DNA from: Xylogone sp. PMI_703
Lineage: Eukaryota; Ascomycota; Leotiomycetes
Assembly (NCBI GenBank): GCA_021399445.1
Contig: JAJTUQ010000002.1
Coordinates: forward strand, 1,860,001-1,924,000
Direction of reading: 5' to 3'
DNA: 64,000 bases
The notes under the pieces are model-generated. The model was not told the DNA's origin, did not search any database, and saw only the letters and a program-made list of their open reading frames with translations. Numbering within the stretch: position 1 is the first letter of the stretch; each line of letters opens with the position of its first letter. A program made the translations under genes and the position numbers. This document shows, one piece after another, positions 57,798-64,000 of this stretch.

Positions 57798-58535
57798 TCA
57801 TTTCTCCGTACAATCTGCCTTAGCATGAGACTGAATCTGTTGATGTTCAGCACATCCGCAATAGGTCATGCTGGCGAGGCGTGCTAACTCTCGGCGCGAG
57901 GCGCAGTCCCCTTGGCTTGACGCCAGACGTCGGAGATCCACTTGAATCCTTTCGCAAGTTAGAATGTGAACTTTAATCTCTTTCTTTGCCCGTAGGATCT
58001 CTTGGCCAAGGATCTGTCGTCGGCGAATACACTTGATTTGACGTCGCTCTTGTCTTGGTAGAAGTAGGCAGTGTTGTATATGTTGCTGCACCTCCGCAAA
58101 ATGGGGCGGAGATGAGCGGAGTATCGTAAGATCGGCTTAATTCAAAAGCGCTGCTTTGGTACCTTTGATGGACTGATCAAGTATTTGGAATTTGGATCTC
58201 GCATTGTGACCGTTGCAAACCTTTTTCCTCCAAGCGGGCGTGACCGTTGTGAACTCTTTACGGAGTACCAAGTCTACGCTAATGTGAGGTTTCGGACTTA
58301 CCAACATTAATCTCATTTCGAACACTTTGTTGTCTGCTTTGGATTCAATGAATGGCGATATCACAGTTAACAATGCTGCGAGATCCTTTGTGACAGTACG
58401 AGGTGTCTCTTTTCGTTGGCTGGGATCTGCATTTCACTATGCATCAAAGTTATACTGATAGGTCAAACCAGAAAATATTCTATCAAGATTGTTGTTTTCT
58501 ATTCTACAATCTGATTCTCCAACTTTTATCCGCAT
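57798..58535 (-). CDS. Tentative three-exon gene of about 159 residues, unknown
   Basis: The open frame from about 58433 to 57798 is broken by TAA at 58137-58139. A model with exons 58535-58469, 58426-58302 and 58085-57798 removes the stop, using a GTAAGT donor at 58301 and two TGCAG acceptors, all in frame. Exon 2 reads PSQRKETPRTVTKDLAALL, exon 3 has LTCERIQVDLRRLASSQ and RRELARLASMTYCGC, a helical Cys-containing C-terminus that recalls C-terminal parts of uncharacterised fungal proteins. The first intron (42 nt, donor GTTTGA) and first exon are weak. If no transcript exists, this is a gene remnant. Confidence 0.35.
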
Positions 58536-58657
58536 CAGTATGCATTCCCCTATATATATTTAAACACGTAACACATAATTATTTGTCATACATCTTTTCT
58601 TCGTAGGATTCATCATGCATGAAACTCCACAGGTTTGAAGAATGACCTGATTAATCC

Positions 58658-60244
58658 TTAATTGCGTTGCTTAGGTCCAGCCTTGATGTCCTTGGTGGCT
58701 TCAGCCATCAAATCAGGGTCGTTCAAAATCTCCACAGCCATCTGAGCAAGGGCTCGAGCAGTCTTCTCCGTTTGGCTGAAAGCGAAATCGGTATCGGCAA
58801 GCAGTCTGAAGCCAGGCTCGTGATTGAATGGGCAGACAGTGGCGTTGCAAATGTTGAAGTTGGCGTGGACTACTGCTTTGGTGAAGCTTTCTACGGTGTT
58901 ATTTGGGAACATGTTGGCGAGCTGGACCCACGACGCATCAGTAGCTGCTGGTGCAGTTGTCGAGATTGGCCAGACCTGGGAACCGTATTCAGGAAGAGCA
59001 ATGGTATCGACAAACATTTGTCCAAGGAATTGATCAACCTCGAGAGCTGGGTAGATAGTGTCAAGGGTGAAGTTGTTAGTGGGAATGAATCCAAGAACGA
59101 AATTTACGACGCCGGAGAGATCATTAGTAAATCTTGTTCGGACATCAACAGTGAAGTCAAGCTCGGCCGAGGTGGTGTTGTGGGGCAGATACCACTGGAA
59201 GTCAGGGTTGGAAGCATTCAATGCTTGGAAGGCATCAATAGAGAGAGTCAAAGCTCCAAGATTATTTTCCGCAGCGTGACCGGCATTTCCAGTGAACAAG
59301 ATGGATACACCACCCTTGATTTCGGTATCTTCAACGAGAGTGAAGTTGGTGGTGGCGTAGCCTGGATTTGCAGCCTTGATGCTGTTGATCGTATTATTAA
59401 CGGTGGCGACGCTGGCTCCAACGACTCCAAGGGTAATATTGGCTTCAACGACATTGCAGACGAACATGCCAACATCCTCGACCAGTGCTGCAGTAGAGCT
59501 GGTTGCAGGAAGTTTTCCTGTGAGTCCCTTGAGGGGAACAAGCATGTTATAGACAGTCTTGACAGCCTCGAAGTGAGTATCCTGAATAACACGCACTACA
59601 ATATTTTGTCGCGAGCTCATGGGTTGGATAGCATTGGCGACTGTAGGGTGGGACATAGCCCAAACCTGACTCTCCTCAAAGATGCCAGCCTCATAGAGGT
59701 CATGCTTTCCACAAGCCTCTTCTTCGTCCGGAGTTCCGATATGCACAATGTGACCAGCAATATCGTACTTGACCAGAGCTTCGCGAGCTAGGGTTGCGGC
59801 GTATAAACCTGCAAGATGAATGAGGTTATGACCACAAGCATGGCCAACTCCTTCAAGGGCATCATATTCAGACATGAACCCGATCGTTGGCAGGGCTGTG
59901 TTTGCAGGCCAACCGGCCGGAGTGTGGGAGAACTCAAGCTTCCATGCCGTGGGCAGGGATTTTAGGATCGTAGGATAGACATCGAAAAGGCCAGGGTTGG
60001 TTTTCTGGAAGTAATCCATGGTGATCTTATGAGCAAAAGTCTCATTGCGACCAATCTCAGGGTTGTTGTAAATCTGCAGGGAGAGGTCCTGAAAGTCCGG
60101 GAAGAACTGGGGTTGCAGACTCTGGAGATAGTCAGGAAGAGTAGAGACGTCAACACGTGGGGTTGCAGAGCCAGAGCCCGCGAGCAGGGCGACAGATGTG
60201 AGGATCGACAGCAGAGATCTGCCGGGAGCAACGCTGGAAGCCAT
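58658..60244 (-). CDS. Secreted M20-family metallopeptidase/amidohydrolase
   Basis: A single exon of 528 residues. A signal peptide (SLLSILTSVALLAGSGSA) indicates secretion or a vacuolar route. The M20 fold is seen in QIYNNPEIGRNETFAHKIT, the metal-site segments GFMSEYDALEGVGHACGHNLIH and HIGTPDEEEACGK, and FTGNAGHAAENNLGAL. Several N-glycosylation sequons (NNT, NFT, NAT) fit a secreted protein. The closest group is PM20D2-like or aminoacylase/carboxypeptidase-type peptidases. The substrate, a peptide or N-acyl amino acid, is not predictable. An antisense frame of 374 codons through this gene is a codon-usage shadow. It lies between the tentative small gene and a 2-kb spacer. Confidence 0.92.
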   Translation of the reverse strand: MASSVAPGRSLLSILTSVALLAGSGSATPRVDVSTLPDYLQSLQPQFFPDFQDLSLQIYNNPEIGRNETFAHKITMDYFQKTNPGLFDVYPTILKSLPTAWKLEFSHTPAGWPANTALPTIGFMSEYDALEGVGHACGHNLIHLAGLYAATLAREALVKYDIAGHIVHIGTPDEEEACGKHDLYEAGIFEESQVWAMSHPTVANAIQPMSSRQNIVVRVIQDTHFEAVKTVYNMLVPLKGLTGKLPATSSTAALVEDVGMFVCNVVEANITLGVVGASVATVNNTINSIKAANPGYATTNFTLVEDTEIKGGVSILFTGNAGHAAENNLGALTLSIDAFQALNASNPDFQWYLPHNTTSAELDFTVDVRTRFTNDLSGVVNFVLGFIPTNNFTLDTIYPALEVDQFLGQMFVDTIALPEYGSQVWPISTTAPAATDASWVQLANMFPNNTVESFTKAVVHANFNICNATVCPFNHEPGFRLLADTDFAFSQTEKTARALAQMAVEILNDPDLMAEATKDIKAGPKQRN

Positions 60245-62328
60245 GGTTGCCAGTTATTGGTCGAAGTCAACAACAAGAGCAGAAGACTAAGCTGTTGGCG
60301 GCGTGAGGAAGCAGCATTGGAATACCCTGAGAGGTACCTGAATTTATATTGCTGTAAGAGAGCTCTTTGCTACAAGTCCAGGGTCCCCATTCTTGTCTAC
60401 GTCGTGTCTTTGCTCAACTCTAGCCGGTATGCTGTCAGATCAGACAACACCGAGGGGCGTATCCTGAACATGCCCTCCCTACCACGAAGCGGGAGGATAC
60501 AGAGGTCTCACCGACTTGAACAGAGCCAGCCATACTGTACCACAGTATAGTCCGGCATCCCACTATGGCCACTGCCAGCCAGTAGCTTGCACTAACTCGT
60601 AGCCAATTCCCTGCAACCATGGCATCAGGACCATTGAGGAAACTATCGTCGTCCCGCTCTGGTCTAGCATCTGACTGTACAATAGAGAAGAGTGCGAGCG
60701 CTTTCCCACACTGTCGTAGAGGTGTAAGCACGGCGTCGAAGGCCGGTCTTGGAAACAAGGAGCGATGCTGGATATTCTATTGGTTATGTTGAGCAAACTA
60801 CGGTGGGCATGGCTCCAACTCCCTCCTTGTACCGAGCCGCTGCAGCAGGCTGCCAGTGGTTGGCAGATGTGCCGGTGGGGCACTTAGAAGCTTTTCCCTG
60901 AGGACAAGCGAGAAGCAAGTAATCTCAGCGTAGCAATCACTATTACTTCAGATCCTGTAATAACGTTAAGAGTTTGTTTGCACAACCCCTATTGCTGTGT
61001 TACCGGTACCATGTTTTGGAATCAACCGCGCGAGAGAGACAGCAAGGGATTGAGCAGGGGGCTCTCCTGGGGCTTACGATGCTGACTACTATCCTACCTA
61101 ATCACTTGTTTTTCTATTGCAGCAAACCACCGAGCGGTCTCCAGAGCCTGCCAAGTAGCTATAAATTCTAGTGGTAAATTAGACGCTTGCTTCCCGCTAT
61201 TCAGAGTCTAAATTACGAATAGTATACCGATAGCTACTTAATCATAATTAATAGAAGCTACACAGAACTCCCACCATCGGTACGTGGCGGACGCCTTTGC
61301 CGTGGTGTTCCCAAGCCACTACTTCCTTCCTATGGTTAGAATACTGACAAGGACTACTTACCCATTGCGGTAAAATCAGTATGGACTTATGCTTGGCGAG
61401 ATCAGGTACCGTGCCAATCTACCAGGCAGACCAGCCCTGCCATACCGACAGGTACAGTAATTATTACGCGAACTGCGGCATGCACCCTGAGTAATTAATT
61501 ACTGTGCTGTAAGTACAGTAATCCACCGACGATGTCTTCGTGTTTTTTTTAAGGGACAGTATTACTCTGTATCCACCAGAGCAATGCTACACTCATGCCG
61601 CGTAAACGCGAGCCTTTCTCTGGATACATTCTCACATTCTCTGCCGCGCAAGCGGTGTGTTGCCAAGCACCGCCAGAACATGTTCATCCGTTCGGGCCGT
61701 CCTCTCGGACCGTCCTCCATCAATCAGTGCTATGCGACGGAGGTACCTCGAGTACCACAGTAAGCACTGTGACAAGAACGGCAGGCTTTTATCAGCACTT
61801 TCCTTTTCCTTGCTTCGGCATTTATCCACCGTGTACCGGTAGTACTGTAGGGTAGCACTCCAGATGGCCCCGTTGATGGATCTCGATCTTGCTGGGGATT
61901 ACGTAGCAACGGCCCCTGCCTATGCGTCCCTGGCGTACGGTTCGTGTATCCTTAAACAGGAGCTACCACGGAGTAACTGTAACACTATCCGGTTGATATA
62001 TTTCTTAGGAACTATGAAACCCCACAATTGTAGTCATTATAAGATAATGACAAAACGCAGTGTAACTGTTTCTTTGCACTAGAAACGAACCTAAAAACAG
62101 TGAAGCCCCAGTATGGGAGAGCCGGAACAAATTCCCAATGGCGCGTTGTACGAGCTACAGCACGGTGTCGGCCTTTCTCTAGTCAGATTGTACGAGGTAG
62201 AGTGGACCTGTAATAACCGGTAATATTTTAAAAAACTCTTACTTTAAATAAACTATGTTCCGGCCCATAATCCAACAATGGACCGGTCAATGTGCAATTA
62301 TGGGCGGGACAACTATCCGTTTAACGTG
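60245..62328. other. Intergenic region between the M20 peptidase and the MCT-type transporter
   Basis: 2.1 kb holding the peptidase promoter and the transporter 3' flank. It is GC-richer than the surrounding spacers, with many GTAC and ACAGTAA words (61000-61850) and a 10-bp inverted repeat (61454-61505). ORFs are short and without motif. No gene is supported. Confidence 0.45.
61454..61505. repeat. 10-bp inverted repeat ACAGTAATTA ... TAATTACTGT
   Basis: Arms at 61454-61463 and 61496-61505 are exact reverse complements, 32 nt apart. A further ACAGTAAT copy starts at 61515. The 10-mer GGTACAGTAA at 61451-61460 also occurs inverted at 6344-6353. Confidence 0.4.
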
Positions 62329-63949
62329 TCAGATTTTAACATTCCACTCCCACCGGTAGTCTAGACACGCCCACCTAGCCATCAGGAAGCTGGCTAGTGA
62401 TAGCACCAAAATTCCACCGAAGAACGCCACAAATCCATCCGCTCCTATCGTGGGTAGTAGCTCTCCGCCCACTGGTATACAAATCAACGTTCTGTAGCCA
62501 ACTCATCAGCCTTTCCGTCAGTAATTACTCCACATGGGCTCGGATACTTACGCAAACGCTACCACCGAATAGCTAGTGCCATAGAATTGCCCGTACTCAT
62601 CAGCTTTGCAGAGCTGTCCGATGCACACTGGTGCCATGCTGATGATGCTACCACTTCCAAAGCCGAACAGCGGAGCGAAGATGTAGAAGAGAACAACATG
62701 ATTTCCCACCGGGAGCCACAGAGCAAAGGTGACAATCAGAGACCATGCTAGGGTCATAATCATGGTGTTAAAGCGGCCACAGCGGTCAGAAATAAAGCCG
62801 GAGAGCGAACGTCCAAATGCGGAGCCACTATATACTCATAATTAGCAACTTATGCCAGTAGCTTAGTTAGGAAGAAGTAAGGAAGCCGGATATTCAATGA
62901 GACTTAACAGCCACTGTGGATTTACTGTGATGCAACAAAGACAGATTATGGAGTCCTTACGCGTTGAGAATAGCAATAGCGTTGAAGCTAGTCTGACTAC
63001 TGAAGCCTTGACCAAGAGCGTAGGTTGGGAGTAATCCTAACGATCCAAATAACACGAACTCAAAGCCTACTCACAAGATTAGCTCTGAGCATTCGAAACT
63101 GGCGTGATACGCGATGCAGCTGAACTTACAAGCAACTCCTATAGTAGCCCATGAAAATCTCGCATCCTGAAAGCACCTCAAGTCAACGGCACCGCCGTTC
63201 TTTCTTGGAGGTAGTCTTCCCCTAATACACATGTTCCCGATAACCATCAATACAAGCACTACCAGAGCGACAACCCGAATGGACCATGCCCAGCTCAAAT
63301 GTTGAAACATAGGCTTCAGCACCAAAGGGAAAACGATTCCTCCAACGCTGCTACCAGCAAAGGTGATACCACTAGCAAATCCCCTCTTGACCTCAAACCA
63401 GTGTGCTACAACAGACAGCGCCGTTGTAGTTAGGAATGCTGAACTAGCCCCGCTCAAGACTCCATACGCCAGTATAAAATGCCAGTACTTGCTACATTCA
63501 GCTAACACTACCAAGCTCACCACATAAAGCACACTGCCAACAGCAATCAACTCTCTTGGTCCATACCGATCAAAGAGCGGCCCGATCTGCACACCAAGGA
63601 TCAGGTTAAGAAAAACGTTAACAGCTGAGATCCATCCTATGTCACGTGAAGTATATGACGAGAGCTGATGTTCCTGCCAATATGCCTGGAATAACCCGAC
63701 TGAGGAGATGAGACCGAAAGTACCACAGATGATGCAGAAGGAGCCGAAGATGACAAGCCACGCTTTTGTCCCGCCTTCTGGAAAAGTGTAATCTGCGCGT
63801 GATCGGGATGTTGTGGTTACCTCTAAGGGTTCGAAGAGCGTTGACGAGCGGAGAACATCTTCAACGCTATGGGAAGCGCTGTTGTCATGCAAATTGCCAG
63901 AGGCGGTGGGCAGTTCATGAACAGTCGGGGTTAATTCATCGCGGGCCAT
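62329..63949 (-). CDS. MFS transporter, monocarboxylate transporter (MCT)-like family
   Basis: Exons 63949-63130, 63066-62961, 62827-62552 and 62491-62329 give 454 residues with about twelve helices. The cytosolic N-terminus is followed by FPEGGTKAWLVIFGSFC, the usual entry of fungal MCT-like carriers, and GLFQAYWQEHQLSSYTSRDIGWI. GPLFDRYGPREL is the loop 2-3 motif. VAHWFEVKRGFASGITFAGSSVGGIVFPL is characteristic of this family (helices 4-5). The later exons contain FGRSLSGFISDRCGRFNT, the loop 8-9 motif. All joints keep frame; exon 2 is 106 nt. Substrates of fungal members are diverse (monocarboxylates, riboflavin, metabolites), so no assignment is made. Confidence 0.9.
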
Positions 63950-64000
63950 GTCAGAATTTGATCTTCTTAAAAGAAAAACCGCTCAATTCAGTTGAGAAAA
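63950..64000. other. Upstream flank of the MCT-type transporter gene
   Basis: 51 bases of AT-rich presumed leader or promoter sequence to the window edge. Confidence 0.5.

Noticed and set aside
58667..59791. 374-codon plus-strand ORF
   Set aside because: It lies entirely antisense to the M20 peptidase, whose motifs and signal peptide are clear; its own translation has no domain. It is a codon-usage shadow.

Overview
The window looks like nuclear DNA of a filamentous ascomycete (Pezizomycotina). Genes carry one to five short introns with GT(A/G)AGT-like donors, CTAAT/CTGAC-like branch points and YAG acceptors, and the proteins closest to known ones are fungal (Aro3, Gdb1, Cyt1, Erv2, Pre3, Msh3, Bet2). 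A placement in Leotiomycetes is a guess. I saw no bacterial operons, CRISPR arrays, rRNA or convincing tRNA genes.

Layout. 1-24 kb is a mainly housekeeping block: the 3' end of an unrecognised gene, a BTB/POZ protein, a Pho80/Pcl-type cyclin, the proteasome beta-1 subunit (six exons, one of 15 nt), ER sulfhydryl oxidase Erv2, a branched-chain aminotransferase, glycogen debranching enzyme, DAHP synthase, cytochrome c1, an MBD4-like DNA glycosylase with an in-frame TAA, and a 2EXR-domain protein. 24.4-28.5 kb is an AT-rich island without an intact gene, holding decayed coding fragments and diverged duplicates with transition-only mismatches, as expected from RIP. 28.5-41 kb is accessory: an eight-cysteine single-pass membrane protein, a Dal5-type MFS transporter and a divergently transcribed flavin monooxygenase with a C-terminal DUF6314-like domain across a 2.7-kb intergenic region, a small secreted protein and a membrane-attached gamma-glutamylcyclotransferase-like protein. 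41-49 kb returns to housekeeping: Rab geranylgeranyltransferase beta, a zinc-finger protein and Msh3. 49-64 kb is AT-rich and accessory: an SDR, an orphan membrane protein, an alpha/beta hydrolase, a polytopic orphan, a tentative small gene, a secreted M20 peptidase and an MCT-type MFS transporter.

Connections. The aminotransferase and DAHP synthase both belong to amino-acid biosynthesis and both carry Gcn4/Cpc1-like sites close to their starts (TGACTCA before ARO3; a GAGTCA-containing palindrome before the aminotransferase). Cytochrome c1 has CACGTG and CCAAT boxes; Msh3 has an ACGCGT (MCB) site. Gene models were made by hand from reading-frame continuity and splice consensus, so exon junctions are predictions unless protein conservation is cited.
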